Assembly (NCBI RefSeq): GCF_016107545.1
Contig: NZ_JABASS010000007.1
Location: forward strand, 1-64,000
From: Psychrobacter namhaensis
GTDB taxonomy: Bacteria; Pseudomonadota; Gammaproteobacteria; Pseudomonadales; Moraxellaceae
DNA length: 64,000 nucleotides
Direction of reading: 5' to 3'
Both the position numbers and the translations under genes were made by a program. Below are positions 27,165 through 37,429 of the stretch, piece after piece (the stretch's first letter is position 1; each line of letters begins with the position of its first letter). Below the pieces are notes generated by a model. That model did not search any database and was not told where the DNA came from. It saw only the letters and a program-made list of their open reading frames with translations.

Positions 27165-30100
27165 CTAAGCCGACTCTGCCACCATATGCTCACTAAAGTA
27201 GCGGAGTAACTCTTGAATCACCGTAACGCGCTGTTGCGGCGTTGCCAGTTTTTTGGCATCTTGATAGCGAATACCAGAGGCGCCATTCATCCGATAGTGC
27301 TGTCCATCTTTTTGGATTAGCTTAATAATAGCCAATGCATCGACTGGGGTGTCCGGTGCAAACTCCAGAGTCATACTACTGCTATTGGCATCAATTTTAT
27401 TAATTTTAAGCGGCTCCGCTTGTAAGCGTAACCCATGAACGGCAAATAGCTGCTTGGTTTGATCAGGCAGAGTACCAAAACGATCAATCATTTCAGTACG
27501 TATATCGGTGAGTGCCTCTTTGTGATCTGCGTTGCTGATGCGCTTATAAAACAACAAACGCTGATGGACATCGTGCAAATACTCTTCTGGTATCAGCGCG
27601 GAGCTGTGCAGATTAATCTCACTGGTTAACGACAAAGGTGTACTCAAGTCAGGCTCTTTACCCGCTTTAATTGCCTTCGTAGCACGCTCTAACATATCCA
27701 TATATAGACTAAAGCCAATCGCCTGCATATTCCCGCTTTGCTGCTTCCCTAGAATCTCACCTGCCCCGCGAATTTCTAGATCTTCGCTTGCCAGCATAAA
27801 GCCTGCGCCGAGCGTATTCGCCCGCTCAATCGCATGCAATCGGCGCTTGGCGTCGCCTTTTAGACCTTTAATAGACGGTACGAGCAAATAACAATAGGCC
27901 TGATGATGGCTACGACCAACACGACCACGCAGCTGATGCAGCTGAGCAAGACCAAACTTATCAGCGCGCTCAATAATAATAGTATTGGCATTCGGAACAT
28001 CAATGCCCGTCTCGATAATGGTCGAGCAAATCAACACATTGAATTTTTTATGATAAAACTGCTGCATCACTTGTTCAAGTTGGCGCTCTTGCATCTGCCC
28101 GTGGGCGACCCCTACGCGTGCTTCAGGCACCAGTTCGCGTATCGTTTCTGCCATACGCTCGATACTAGCAACATCGTTATGCAATAAATATACCTGTCCC
28201 CCACGCAGCAACTCACGTAGGATCGCCTCTTTTAGCAAAGCTTCTGTTTTTTGCATCACAAAGGTTTTAATCGCCAGGCGACGGGCAGGTGGCGTGGCAA
28301 TAATCGACATATCACGCATCCCTGAGAGCGCCATATTGAGCGTTCTAGGAATCGGCGTGGCTGTCATCGACATACTATCTACATCGGTCTGAATAGCCTT
28401 GATACGCTCTTTATGACGCACACCAAAGCGATGTTCTTCATCAACAATCATCAACCCTAGATTGGAAAACTTTACGTCAGGTTGCAATAACTTATGCGTA
28501 CCAATCACAATATCAACCTTACCATCAGCCAAATCAGCCAACACTGTGTCTTGATGCTTTTTGCCACCAAAGCGCGATAACGTCTCGATGCGTACTGGCC
28601 AATCGGCAAAGCGGTCACGGAAGTTGTCTTCATGCTGTCCTGCCAGCAGTGTCGTCGGTACTAATACAGCCACTTGGTAGCCTGCACTGACCGCAATAAA
28701 AGCGGCACGCATGGCGACTTCTGTTTTTCCAAAACCTACGTCCCCGCAAATAAGACGGTCCATTGGCTGGTTTTGTCTCATATCCTCCATCACTGCATGG
28801 ATAGCATGGGTTTGGTCGGGCGTTTCTTCAAAGGCGAATTGGCTAGCAAACAGCTCATACTGTGAGCTGTCTATTTTAAAGTGAATACCGACCTTGGCTT
28901 CACGACGTGCTTGCATATTCAGAAGCTCTGCGGCAACATCGTGAATTTGCTCTAGTGCTTTTTGCTTTGCCTTGTCCCATTTGCCACTACCAATCTTATG
29001 CAGCGGTGCCAATGCTGGATCTCCGCCACTATAGCGATTAATCATTTGCAAATTGGCCACAGGCACATAAATACTGGCATCATCGGCATATTTTAAGTGA
29101 ATAAACTCTTGCTCACCATCCCCTACATCTAAGGTAATCAAACCATGGTAACGCCCGATACCATGCTCGATATGGACAACAGGACTGCCTTCCGTTATTT
29201 CAGTCACGCTCTTGACCAAAAACTCTTCTGACACACCACTTTGGCGGCGGCGGCGCGTTTGCAGAACCTGCCTACCAAATAGCTGCGTTTCACTAATCAA
29301 CACCAGACGTTCCGGCACATAAACGCCACGCTCAATAGGAGCAACCGTTAAACCGACCTGTGGACGTTGATTATCGTTAAGATCACTAATGTCATCTGCT
29401 GCTAAGAAATCCTCAAAGCTATCGTAAGCTTTGATATCAATCTTGCCTTTAAATAACTCAATCAGAATCTCGCGTCGACCCGCTGTTTCAGCAACCACCA
29501 ACACGGGTGTCACCGTTTGTGCTTGTAGGTTTAAAAACTCTAACAGGGCACTCAAAGGCTCAGCTTTTTGATGGTTCACTGCCAGCTGCGGTGGCTCTTG
29601 AGCGCTTAGGGTCACTAACCCTGGTTGGTTATTGGCTGTAAGACGCTCTAGTGCTGCGTTTTCACTGTCTACTGCCGCGACATTAGTCATGGACGCCAGT
29701 TCATCACGCGCGCTCAGTATAACGCGTGGGTAACGATTGAGATGCTCATTTAGGGTATTTGATAACAGATATAAAAGCTCAGGGGCAACGATAGGCTTAT
29801 CAATATCGTGACGGCGCTCTTCGTAGCGGCGCTGGATTTGCGACCAATAGTCTACCTGTTTTTCGTTAATCAACTCATCAGCAATAAACAAGGCATCACT
29901 TGGCAAATAGGCAAACAGACTACTCTCTGCCTCCCAATCCTTTAGATCGAAAAAGAGCGGTTGGTAGTACTCGATGCCACTGCTTGCAATGCCTGCCATC
30001 ACATCTTTATGCAGCTCAAACTTACGACTACTGGCATTTGGAAACATCGCTGCAAAATTGGTACGGAACGTCTCACGCCCTTCATCGAGCGGAAACTCCT

Positions 30101-30869
30101 TTGCTGGTAGTATTTGAAACTGTGCAATAGGTTTTGAGATGTCTGGCAGTTTATGAAGTAGCGATAGTGACTCTTTCGCCATACTCATATCATTGCCAGT
30201 CATCATGGCATTGAGATCCTCAACGGTCAAAGTGCGCTGCGTCTGCGGATTGAAAAAACGGATGGTCTCAATTTCATCATCGAATAAATCTAGACGCAGC
30301 GGAAATGGCTGACCCATCGCAAAGATATCAATGATACTACCCCGGACGGCAAACTCACCCGGCTCAAACACATTTTCAACCGCTCGGTAACCTGCTTTTG
30401 CTAGTAGTCCACGCTGCGTATTGATATCAAATTGATCGCCAACGCTTAAATCAAAATGTTGCCCAATCAGCCAACTTGGCGGTGCCACGCGGTGCATCAG
30501 CGCCTGTACTGAAATCAGCAACACACCTGATGTTGGCATATCCGTCAACAGGTTAATACGCTCGCTCACGATGTCTTGATGCGGGGACAGCTCATCATAC
30601 GTCAGGGTCTCCCAATCGGGAAACACGTAGGCATCGACACCGCAAAATGCCAATTCCGTCTCTATTTGATTGAGCTGATTTTGGTCGCGAGTCACCACGA
30701 CTTTGAGACGGTCAACCACATTCCATATCGGTGCCTGCATCAAACTTGCCAGCCACAAACTACTGACCGCACCATGCACCGGGGCTAGCCAACGCCGCTG
30801 TGCATCTTGAATAGGAAACAACTGCTGGTTAATAGGATCAAACGCGTCAGTCAAAGCAGTGATAGGCAT
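27165..30869 (-). CDS. mfd: Transcription-repair coupling factor Mfd
   Basis: A large DNA translocase that removes stalled RNA polymerase and recruits UvrA at lesions. The 1234-residue protein has the UvrB-like N-terminal region, the CarD-like RNA-polymerase-interacting domain (about 540-610, including [12 protein letters not shown]), helicase motifs GDVGFGKTE (Walker A) and DEEHRFG (DEEx box), motif [21 protein letters not shown] (motif VI) and the C-terminal TRCF domain. I use ATG 30869; a TTG five codons upstream (30884) is possible. Neither has a clear ribosome binding site. Confidence 0.97.
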   Translation of the reverse strand: MPITALTDAFDPINQQLFPIQDAQRRWLAPVHGAVSSLWLASLMQAPIWNVVDRLKVVVTRDQNQLNQIETELAFCGVDAYVFPDWETLTYDELSPHQDIVSERINLLTDMPTSGVLLISVQALMHRVAPPSWLIGQHFDLSVGDQFDINTQRGLLAKAGYRAVENVFEPGEFAVRGSIIDIFAMGQPFPLRLDLFDDEIETIRFFNPQTQRTLTVEDLNAMMTGNDMSMAKESLSLLHKLPDISKPIAQFQILPAKEFPLDEGRETFRTNFAAMFPNASSRKFELHKDVMAGIASSGIEYYQPLFFDLKDWEAESSLFAYLPSDALFIADELINEKQVDYWSQIQRRYEERRHDIDKPIVAPELLYLLSNTLNEHLNRYPRVILSARDELASMTNVAAVDSENAALERLTANNQPGLVTLSAQEPPQLAVNHQKAEPLSALLEFLNLQAQTVTPVLVVAETAGRREILIELFKGKIDIKAYDSFEDFLAADDISDLNDNQRPQVGLTVAPIERGVYVPERLVLISETQLFGRQVLQTRRRRQSGVSEEFLVKSVTEITEGSPVVHIEHGIGRYHGLITLDVGDGEQEFIHLKYADDASIYVPVANLQMINRYSGGDPALAPLHKIGSGKWDKAKQKALEQIHDVAAELLNMQARREAKVGIHFKIDSSQYELFASQFAFEETPDQTHAIHAVMEDMRQNQPMDRLICGDVGFGKTEVAMRAAFIAVSAGYQVAVLVPTTLLAGQHEDNFRDRFADWPVRIETLSRFGGKKHQDTVLADLADGKVDIVIGTHKLLQPDVKFSNLGLMIVDEEHRFGVRHKERIKAIQTDVDSMSMTATPIPRTLNMALSGMRDMSIIATPPARRLAIKTFVMQKTEALLKEAILRELLRGGQVYLLHNDVASIERMAETIRELVPEARVGVAHGQMQERQLEQVMQQFYHKKFNVLICSTIIETGIDVPNANTIIIERADKFGLAQLHQLRGRVGRSHHQAYCYLLVPSIKGLKGDAKRRLHAIERANTLGAGFMLASEDLEIRGAGEILGKQQSGNMQAIGFSLYMDMLERATKAIKAGKEPDLSTPLSLTSEINLHSSALIPEEYLHDVHQRLLFYKRISNADHKEALTDIRTEMIDRFGTLPDQTKQLFAVHGLRLQAEPLKINKIDANSSSMTLEFAPDTPVDALAIIKLIQKDGQHYRMNGASGIRYQDAKKLATPQQRVTVIQELLRYFSEHMVAESA

Positions 30870-30952
30870 AAAGAATAGGGTCAAAGTTAAGAGTCAGATG
30901 GCTATTATACGAATATTTGAGCAATTACCAAAATTTATGCCGTAACGGTTTG

Positions 30953-31013
30953 TCACTTAGAAATGTCACTTAGAAATGTCACTTAGATACGCTACTTAGA
31001 TACGCTACTTAGG
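30953..31013. repeat. 13-bp tandem repeat upstream of mfd
   Basis: About 4.6 degenerate copies of a 13-base unit: TCACTTAGAAATG twice, then TCACTTAGATACGC and TACTTAGATACGC and a partial unit. It lies between the mfd start and the rraA terminator, where the mfd promoter should be. Confidence 0.8.
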
Positions 31014-31017
31014 TTTG

Positions 31018-31057
31018 TTTAAAAAACCTCAGCCCACGGGTGGCCTGAGGTTTTAGT
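31018..31057 (-). terminator. rraA terminator
   Basis: On the minus strand ACCTCAGGCC pairs with GGGCTGAGGT (one mismatch) around a short loop and is followed by six Ts. It lies 28 bases after the rraA stop. Confidence 0.88.
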
Positions 31058-31085
31058 TTATGTACACGCACTTGATAACAGGAGG

Positions 31086-31619
31086 TTAGATGAGCGCTTT
31101 ATCACTGGCGATGATGCCATTATTATCTGCGTAAATAAACATGCCCGAGTTTAGAGTTAAATCACCAAAGCTGATTTCAAGATCCGTTTGACCTTCATCG
31201 CGACGAGTCGATTTACGAGGAATACAGCCTAGTGCCTTCACACCAATATCCATCTCTGCCATATCATCAACATCACGCACGCAGCCATACACGACGACGC
31301 CAGCCCAGCCATTATCAATAGCTGCTTGCGCAATCATATCCCCCAACAGTGCACAGCGCATCGAACCACCACCATCAACCACCAACACCTTGCCATTACC
31401 CTCATTGTCTTTGCCATCACTGTTCAACAAAGATTTAACTCGGCTATTGTCTTCAAAGCACTTTACCGTCACAACTTCACCGCAAAATCTGGTTTTGCCA
31501 CCAAAACTGTAAAACGACTTGCCTTCAATATTAGGCAAACATACCTGAGATTCAGGATTAGCATCCAATAAGTCACACGTCACAAAACTCTCTTTACTCA
31601 TCTTTATTGCTTCTGACAT
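31086..31619 (-). CDS. rraA: RNase E activity regulator RraA family protein
   Basis: A 177-residue protein of the RraA fold, with the conserved GKVLVVDGGGSMRCALLGD segment, VYGCVRDVDD and the C-terminal ADNNGIIASD. RraA binds RNase E and reduces its activity; related proteins are HMG aldolases, so biochemical identity is not proven by sequence, but length and motifs fit RraA. I chose ATG 31619 because AAGGAG lies 7 bases upstream; the longer frame from 31649 lacks such a site. Confidence 0.9.
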   Translation of the reverse strand: MSEAIKMSKESFVTCDLLDANPESQVCLPNIEGKSFYSFGGKTRFCGEVVTVKCFEDNSRVKSLLNSDGKDNEGNGKVLVVDGGGSMRCALLGDMIAQAAIDNGWAGVVVYGCVRDVDDMAEMDIGVKALGCIPRKSTRRDEGQTDLEISFGDLTLNSGMFIYADNNGIIASDKALI

Positions 31620-31697
31620 GGTAGTCTCCTTGTTATTAACTGACAGCACGGTTATTAGAAATTTTCCTTCATCATAGGGTTAAACTTTTTCTAGTAG

Positions 31698-32399
31698 TTA
31701 ATGTTTTACTCGGGTCATCGCAAGCATCTGCTTATTTTCGATCACATCAGTTTGTTGAGTCATCGGCTCAGTGCGGTATTTGTTACGCTCATAAATACCA
31801 TGCGCACTCATTGCCATCGCACTAGCGACCCGCTTGGCAGAAATAGGATGCAATGACAATGATTCTGAGACTAAAGGGGAGATAAGTTGAAACGCTTTTT
31901 GACCAATACTTTCAAGCGGACGGCCTTTATGTTTACCAAGTAGCAGTGAAGGGCGAAAAATAACCAACTGCGTAAAACCTAACGCTATAATAGACTGCTC
32001 CGTCTCTGCTTTTACCCGATTGTACAAAAAGCGACTGTCCATATCAGCATTCATTGAAGACAATAAAAAGAAATTTTCAACACCTTTTTGTTGACAGAGC
32101 TTAGCAAAATTCACGTTATAATCACGGTCAACTTTTCGAAAGGCTTCATCGCTTCCAGCCTGCTTTTTTGTGGTGCCAAGGCAGCTAAACGCATCCGTCT
32201 TACGGTCCACACCAACGCTGGCAAATATTTCAGCCAAGTTGTCAAAGTCATTAACCTGATAAAAGCGCATACTCGCATTGATATAGCGTGGCGGACGCCG
32301 TGCAATCACAATTAACGTGTCATAAAGCTCACTAAGCTGCTTAACAAGATGCTGTCCTACCAATCCTGTCGCACCAATCACAATTGCTTTTCGCTGCAT
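31698..32399 (-). CDS. NAD(P)-binding Rossmann-fold oxidoreductase (atypical SDR)
   Basis: A 233-residue protein with the N-terminal dinucleotide-binding motif GATGLVGQHLVKQL and the pattern of HTATIP2/NAD-dependent epimerase-like proteins: SCLGTTKKQAGS, FLLSSMNAD, then FLYNRVKAETEQ with the SDR-type Tyr-x-x-x-Lys (YNRVK). The substrate is unknown. The ATG at 32399 has GGATAGGG upstream. It is 79 bp ahead of rraA on the same strand and may share its transcript. Confidence 0.85.
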   Translation of the reverse strand: MQRKAIVIGATGLVGQHLVKQLSELYDTLIVIARRPPRYINASMRFYQVNDFDNLAEIFASVGVDRKTDAFSCLGTTKKQAGSDEAFRKVDRDYNVNFAKLCQQKGVENFFLLSSMNADMDSRFLYNRVKAETEQSIIALGFTQLVIFRPSLLLGKHKGRPLESIGQKAFQLISPLVSESLSLHPISAKRVASAMAMSAHGIYERNKYRTEPMTQQTDVIENKQMLAMTRVKH

Positions 32400-32872
32400 A
32401 CCCTATCCACTTATATACGGTTAGAAAACGTCTAATGATGAGAAGATGTGTCTTTTAGCAGACCATCGCTTTAGTATCATACCTAAATTAATGGCGCACT
32501 GACGCTATTCTACAGAATTTATTGTAAGAGTTTTTATCAGCTCTGATGTTTTGACGCCAATAATCTTAGCAGTGACCCTGATAGACACCCTAAAAACGAA
32601 ACATCCATGTGCCAGCATAACTTCTTTCAGCATTAATCATCAAATATATTGTCCTAAGCGCGATAATTTGCTAAGATAACCGGCTTTACACGTCAACGCT
32701 GTTTAATTATTCCAAACAGTTCTGACGCTTGCGATGACCTATTAATATTAGATCGTTTAATATTAGACATCGACATCATATTTGACGAGACGGCTGCTCG
32801 TCACCGATGATTGTTAAACCCATTATTGCAATCAACATTCATATTTTATCTGTCTTTATCAAGGAGATACGC
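32400..32872. other. Divergent SDR / rpsT intergenic region
   Basis: 473 bp, presumably with the rpsT promoter and leader. It contains a direct repeat of TTAATATTAGA at 32742-32752 and 32757-32767 (15-base period). No gene or structural RNA was recognised. Confidence 0.5.
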
Positions 32873-33139
32873 GTGGCTAATACTGCACAAGCTCGTAAAC
32901 GCGCCCGTCAAAACACCAAACGTCGTCAGAACTCTGCGTCACAACGCTCTATGGTTCGTACTTACTTAAAACGTGTTGATGCGGCTATCGCAGCTAAAGA
33001 TTATGACGCGGCTACCGAAGCTTACAAAAAAGCGGTACCGGTTCTTGATCGTATGGCTGACAAAGGTATTATTCATAAGAATAAAGCTGCTCGTCGTAAG
33101 AGCCGCCTAAACAAAACAATCAAAGGCTTACAAGCTTAA
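32873..33139 (+). CDS. rpsT: 30S ribosomal protein S20
   Basis: An 88-residue, very basic primary 16S rRNA-binding protein. It begins [14 protein letters not shown] and ends in a Lys/Arg-rich helix, as in the family. The start is GTG 32873 with a strong AAGGAGA 5 bases upstream; the ATG at 32807 in frame would add 22 hydrophobic residues foreign to S20. A non-AUG start for rpsT is also found in E. coli (UUG), where it takes part in translational autoregulation. Confidence 0.97.
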   Translation: MANTAQARKRARQNTKRRQNSASQRSMVRTYLKRVDAAIAAKDYDAATEAYKKAVPVLDRMADKGIIHKNKAARRKSRLNKTIKGLQA

Positions 33140-33185
33140 GATTTTTAGTGTTTAGACCACATCGTGCTTTAATAGTGAGATGACT

Positions 33186-33228
33186 AAAACCTTGTCACTG
33201 GTTCTAATACTGGGGCAAGGTTTTTTTA
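33186..33228 (+). terminator. rpsT terminator
   Basis: AAAACCTTG pairs with CAAGGTTTT, with seven Ts after the stem and a longer loop that can pair further. It lies 47 bases after the rpsT stop. Confidence 0.82.
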
Positions 33229-33298
33229 CGTCTGCTCAAAATACAGCCATTCAAACAATGCCTAACCACCCAAACAATTTTGTAGACTTTACCTCAAT

Positions 33299-33420
33299 AT
33301 ATAGTCAATTCTAAATAAAACAGATACATCACATTCTGAGGTGGAACTGGAATAAATTTTTCTGGCGTGCTGTGCCTGCGCAGACAGAGGCTGCAAAAAA
33401 TTCATCCAGCCCCACTATAT
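33299..33420 (-). repeat. Palindromic dispersed repeat, copy 2 (MITE-like)
   Basis: A 122-bp element bounded by perfect 7-bp terminal inverted repeats, ATATAGT (33299-33305) and ACTATAT (33414-33420). The core (33351-33410) is the reverse complement of copy 1 at 26244-26305, sharing a 16-base exact run at 33379-33394. No open reading frame. Together with the rpsT terminator it fills the 318-bp gap before the histidine phosphatase gene. Confidence 0.65.
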
Positions 33421-33457
33421 CGCTTTTTTACTAAACTCAATATACTTAAAGTTAACA

Positions 33458-34294
33458 TTACGTCCATTTCACTTCTGGAGGTAATAACAATTGATTAGGA
33501 TGCAAGCCACCTGCACGGTAGCTGTCCAATAAAGAGCTAATCGGCCGTATATACACCTCACCGCGCCATACGAAATGCGCGTTTGCCTGCTCAAAAGGCT
33601 TATCATCAAACCACAAAAATACCCCCTCCATCATCTTTGGCCAGTCATTCCAATCAATCTCAATCACGTCAAACATCACCGCTAGAAATGCAGACAGCAA
33701 GGTATCATGACTAACCGCAAGCATTAAATGTCCATGCTGGGGCTGGCTTTGATAAAAAAGCGACAAAATATCTAGCCCCCCTTGGTAAGCATTTTTAGTC
33801 CCTTCAAGATTGCCTTGTAAGAAGCGATTGATAAAATTAAGCACGCCAATTTCTTTAAACACGGGATTGGCAATTTCAGGCTCAGTGACAAGGCTACCAG
33901 GCTCAACCAATAATGACTGATGCGAAATATCACGTCGCAGCCCTGCTCCTTCTTGCATCAGTTGCGCGGTATCAATACAGCGACCAATCGGACTTGAGAT
34001 ACTATCGACATCAAGTGAATACGGCAGATGTCCTGCCAGCCAACGTCCCCAAGATTTCGCCAAGACACGGCCTTTTGGGGTTAGTGGTAGCTGATAACTG
34101 GCAAAACCATTCCCATCAGAGCGCTCACGAAGGGAGTGTCTGGTAAATAATATCAGCCGTTTATCTTCCGGCAGTAAGCGGACGGAAGAAATCATGCTGT
34201 CAGGTAAGTGTGATGGTGCTGGAGCGCTTGGACTGTGACTTGCAAGCTTAGCAGCAGACAACTTGGACGGGGTGGTAATAAGATATTTACTCAT
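33458..34294 (-). CDS. Histidine phosphatase (phosphoglycerate mutase-like) family protein
   Basis: A 278-residue protein of the histidine phosphatase superfamily. The catalytic motif appears as LFTRHSLRERSD, so the usual R-H-G is R-H-S, a variant also seen in the acid-phosphatase branch. The second catalytic segment is AVSHDTLLSAFLA (the His-Asp pair of that branch). The C-terminal region is Trp/Phe-rich. The substrate is unknown. I chose ATG 34294; a TTG at 34333 is possible. The first about 35 residues are Ser/Pro-rich and poorly conserved in character. Confidence 0.8.
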   Translation of the reverse strand: MSKYLITTPSKLSAAKLASHSPSAPAPSHLPDSMISSVRLLPEDKRLILFTRHSLRERSDGNGFASYQLPLTPKGRVLAKSWGRWLAGHLPYSLDVDSISSPIGRCIDTAQLMQEGAGLRRDISHQSLLVEPGSLVTEPEIANPVFKEIGVLNFINRFLQGNLEGTKNAYQGGLDILSLFYQSQPQHGHLMLAVSHDTLLSAFLAVMFDVIEIDWNDWPKMMEGVFLWFDDKPFEQANAHFVWRGEVYIRPISSLLDSYRAGGLHPNQLLLPPEVKWT

Positions 34295-34452
34295 GCTAGC
34301 AAGCGTAGCAGATTTTTTATCCCGAAAGAACAAAATATAAATTCAGTTGCAATATAAGTATGAGTAAGTCTATTAGATTAGAAAAAGGACGTCTGAACGG
34401 AAATCCTATAATGCCAATAGTAGCAAAGGCATTTGTACTTATTGGTTTGATT

Positions 34453-35250
34453 CTAAAAAATATCAACTACTTTATCCCACGCAAACGCTAATGCTGTGCT
34501 ACTAATCTCGTTAGGATATGCTCGCGGATTAACAATCACCCGTGTCTTACCAATCCGGTAATCAAATGCTTCATGAGTGTGCCCATGTACCCAAAGCACT
34601 GGTGCCCAATCCTGATGCATCCAGCCAGACAAATCACTGACGAACGCTGCATTGCTGGGCAGATTGGCATACTTCTCAGACACAGATAGAGGGCTGACAC
34701 TGTGATGGCTCATCACGACCGTTTTTTTGCCAAGCACTCGCGCCGTTATTAACGCTTGCTGCAGCCACTGGCGCTGCTCAGCATGGATTTGCATCGATAC
34801 CTCAGGAGAAAATAACTCACTACCGGCATAGATTTGCTTATAATCACGCATAAAGCGTTTGGCTGCAGCCATTGTGTCGTCATTGGCTTGATACTGATAA
34901 TCCGTCCACAGTGTACAGCCTAAGATGCGTATATCCCCAATATCAATATACTGACACTGTAGCACTTTAACACCCTGCTGCAACTCATCACTATAGTTGT
35001 CCCAAGTCGCTAACTTTTTATCAAAATGCAGCACATCTTCATTAAAGTACTCGTGGTTACCAGCAATAGTAATCAATGGCACTTGTAAGCGTGCTGCTTG
35101 CTCTTGTAGCCAAGGCATACCACTGTCACTGTTGGCCGTGTCTCCTGCGACTAACAGCATATCTGCGTCGGTTTTAGGGATCTGCCCCACAGAACGCGAT
35201 TGCCGTGCATAACTGTCAATATGTAAGTCACTTAAAATCTGTAATTTCAT
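34453..35250 (-). CDS. Metallophosphoesterase
   Basis: A 265-residue calcineurin-like phosphoesterase. The metal-binding motifs appear in order: LSDLHID (D-x-H), VAGDTAN (G-D), IAGNHEYF (G-N-H-E), MSHHSV (H) and VHGHTHEAFD (G-H-x-H). It is probably a small-molecule or nucleotide phosphatase; the substrate cannot be told. I prefer ATG 35250, starting directly at the beta strand before the first motif; ATG 35265 is a possible alternative. Confidence 0.9.
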   Translation of the reverse strand: MKLQILSDLHIDSYARQSRSVGQIPKTDADMLLVAGDTANSDSGMPWLQEQAARLQVPLITIAGNHEYFNEDVLHFDKKLATWDNYSDELQQGVKVLQCQYIDIGDIRILGCTLWTDYQYQANDDTMAAAKRFMRDYKQIYAGSELFSPEVSMQIHAEQRQWLQQALITARVLGKKTVVMSHHSVSPLSVSEKYANLPSNAAFVSDLSGWMHQDWAPVLWVHGHTHEAFDYRIGKTRVIVNPRAYPNEISSTALAFAWDKVVDIF

Positions 35251-35427
35251 ATTGTCCAACGTCATCCAATAATGTCATTATTAAAATTTGAGTATCAAAA
35301 AAAACCTTCATCACTCACGTTCCCGTCTAGGAAGTTAAACGTATTTGATGGCGTCCCTCATACTCTCGAGAATGGTATCAGTCTAAATTTAAGTAGTGTA
35401 GCAGCTTTTTCTCTACCATCAAAAAGT

Positions 35428-35456
35428 AAAAAGACAGCGGATTAGGCTGTCTTTTA
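35428..35456 (-). terminator. pyrF terminator
   Basis: On the minus strand AAAAGACAGC pairs with GCTGTCTTTT around a 7-base loop, followed by further Ts. It lies 22 bases after the pyrF stop. Confidence 0.85.
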
Positions 35457-35477
35457 TTGCTCTATAATAAGTACAAC

Positions 35478-36176
35478 TTACATACTTTGAAGTATTTTCT
35501 GCAATTTAGCAGCGGGGTCTGCGGCTTGGGTAATGGAACGACCAATAACCAGATAATCTGATCCAGCGCTCAACGCCTGTTTTGGGGTACAAATGCGTTT
35601 TTGATCGTCAGCACTATCCTCTACCAATCGTATGCCAGGCGTGACTAGTTTAAAGTCAGGCCCACATAGGGCTTTGAGCGTTTGAGCTTCTTGAGCGGAA
35701 CATACCACGCCATCCAGACCCGCTTGCTTGGTCAATTGTGCCAATCGACTCACTTGCGTATCTAAACGATCAGGGATACCCGTTTGCATCAACGCTTCCG
35801 CATCCATAGATGTCAGGACCGTTACCGCGATCAATAAGGTATTAAGATCATTGTCTAACAAACGCTGTTTTGCCAATGACATCGCCTCTAAACCAGCGCT
35901 TGCATGAACATTAACCATCCAGACGCCAAGCTCAGCGGCTGCTAAAACGGCTTGGGCAGTGGTATTAGGAATATCATGAAACTTTAAGTCCAAAAATACC
36001 TCAAAACCACGCTGATGTAGCGATTTAACGATATCTGGGCCACAGCGAGTGAACAGCTCTTTACCTACTTTTAATCGACACAATGTTGGATCTAATTGGT
36101 CAGCTAGAGTTAGAGAGGCCTCCATGGTCATATTATCTAACGCGACTATGACTGGAGAAAGGACGGTTTTATTCAT
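35478..36176 (-). CDS. pyrF: Orotidine 5'-phosphate decarboxylase
   Basis: Catalyses the last step of UMP synthesis in the cytoplasm. At 232 residues it is of normal length, with the catalytic D-x-K-x-x-D array in [12 protein letters not shown] and the phosphate-binding VTPGIR and [10 protein letters not shown] segments. It follows lapA, ihfB and rpsA on the same strand, a gene order shared with other gammaproteobacteria. The start is ATG 36176, 76 bases after the lapA stop. Confidence 0.97.
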   Translation of the reverse strand: MNKTVLSPVIVALDNMTMEASLTLADQLDPTLCRLKVGKELFTRCGPDIVKSLHQRGFEVFLDLKFHDIPNTTAQAVLAAAELGVWMVNVHASAGLEAMSLAKQRLLDNDLNTLLIAVTVLTSMDAEALMQTGIPDRLDTQVSRLAQLTKQAGLDGVVCSAQEAQTLKALCGPDFKLVTPGIRLVEDSADDQKRICTPKQALSAGSDYLVIGRSITQAADPAAKLQKILQSM

Positions 36177-36252
36177 AGGGGTGCCACTTTATATCAAGGT
36201 TATCAAATTATTATGTATCGACTGCTTGGCAACTGATTCATCCTATCACCAA

Positions 36253-36663
36253 TCAATAATCTCGCTTTTTCTTGGTTAAGGTCGCACCTTCGTCTAGACT
36301 GTGTGATGTTTCATCGTGCACATTAGTGGCAGTCGCCCCATAAACCGCTTCCTCTACCGAAGGCGCATTTGCTTGGCGGTCAATAACGACATTGGCTTGT
36401 GTCAACTGCTCTTGCAGGTTGGCATTGGCCTTTTGGAGACGGGAGATTTCCCACTTATTCTGTAGCACGCGAAAGATAAGCAATGCTAGTAAAATACCAA
36501 TGATAATGCCAAGTATCAGACAAAGGATCAGCAGCAACCCTAAATTCATCGTAGGTGCTTGTAAAAATAGTAGATTGACGCCAACTTCGGTATTATTTGC
36601 CAACACCAAACCAAGGGCGTAAGCAAAGCTTAAAAACAATAAGACAAACAGTAAAAATCGCAT
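36253..36663 (-). CDS. lapA: LapA domain (DUF1049) inner-membrane protein
   Basis: A 136-residue protein with two N-terminal transmembrane helices (about 1-20 and 43-65) and a cytoplasmic coiled coil (about 70-100, NKWEISRLQKANANLQEQL), the layout of lipopolysaccharide assembly protein LapA. In E. coli, LapA and LapB promote FtsH-dependent turnover of LpxC. The position directly after ihfB and rpsA supports the name, but lapB does not follow here; pyrF does. The polar C-terminal 35 residues are extra. The ATG at 36663 has GAGGT upstream. Confidence 0.8.
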   Translation of the reverse strand: MRFLLFVLLFLSFAYALGLVLANNTEVGVNLLFLQAPTMNLGLLLILCLILGIIIGILLALLIFRVLQNKWEISRLQKANANLQEQLTQANVVIDRQANAPSVEEAVYGATATNVHDETSHSLDEGATLTKKKRDY

Positions 36664-36774
36664 GAGAGGTATACCTCGGTTTGGAGTGTCATTTGCATGT
36701 TGAAGTTAAAGCCATACAGAAGCCGCTGATAAACCAGATTAATACTGGTTTTATCTCATTACCGCTTATGACTA

Positions 36775-37080
36775 CTAACTGTTTGCAACTTTATCATTGA
36801 CTGCTTCACGTAGCGCTTTACCTGGCTTAAAGTGTGGAATGGCTTTCGCGGGTACGGGTACGCTTTCTCCTGTTTTAGGATTGCGGCCCATGCGAGCACG
36901 GCGATGATGTAGACAAAAACTGCCAAATCCGCGAACTTCCACCCGACCATCATTGGCTAACGTGTGGGTCATTAGGTTTAATATTTCACGCACTGCATCA
37001 TCGACCACGGTATCAGTCACATTTTCGCAGTTCGCACTCAGATTACTAATAAATTCAGACTTGTTAATCGTTTGCTGCAT
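36775..37080 (-). CDS. ihfB: Integration host factor, beta subunit
   Basis: A 101-residue DNA-bending protein of the HU/IHF family. The arm motif [26 protein letters not shown] and the KPGKALRE C-terminus are characteristic of IHF-beta, as is the position after rpsA. With IhfA it makes sharp bends at specific sites for recombination and transcription. The ATG at 37080 has AAGG upstream. It is separated from rpsA by about 350 bp and the rpsA terminator, so it has its own promoter. Confidence 0.93.
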   Translation of the reverse strand: MQQTINKSEFISNLSANCENVTDTVVDDAVREILNLMTHTLANDGRVEVRGFGSFCLHHRRARMGRNPKTGESVPVPAKAIPHFKPGKALREAVNDKVANS

Positions 37081-37373
37081 TATTACGCTTGCCTTGTTGA
37101 TTGCTGGATAAGATGATTATGAATCAGACTTTTTTTTCAGTCACTGCGCTTAATTAGCGATTTTTAAAAACTATTTGTGAGAACGTAAGTACCTTAGAAT
37201 CATAAAAAGAAAACTTCATAACTCGAACAATACTACGGTCTTAAATAATCTGTGATTCACATCTCGTTACTCAATGTACGAAATGATAGCGGATATTATC
37301 GTAAATGGAAATAAGAGTTTACGGGTTTAGGCAAAAACCTTGCCGATTAACCACCGGATCAAAATTTAGTCAC

Positions 37374-37402
37374 AAAAAAAGCGACCGGAGTCGCTTTTTT
37401 TA
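37374..37402 (-). terminator. rpsA terminator
   Basis: AAAAAAGCGAC pairs with GTCGCTTTTTT around a 4-base loop. It lies 28 bases after the rpsA stop and is bidirectional in form. Confidence 0.92.
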
Positions 37403-37429
37403 CATTACTTTATATCAATAAGGTATCGC

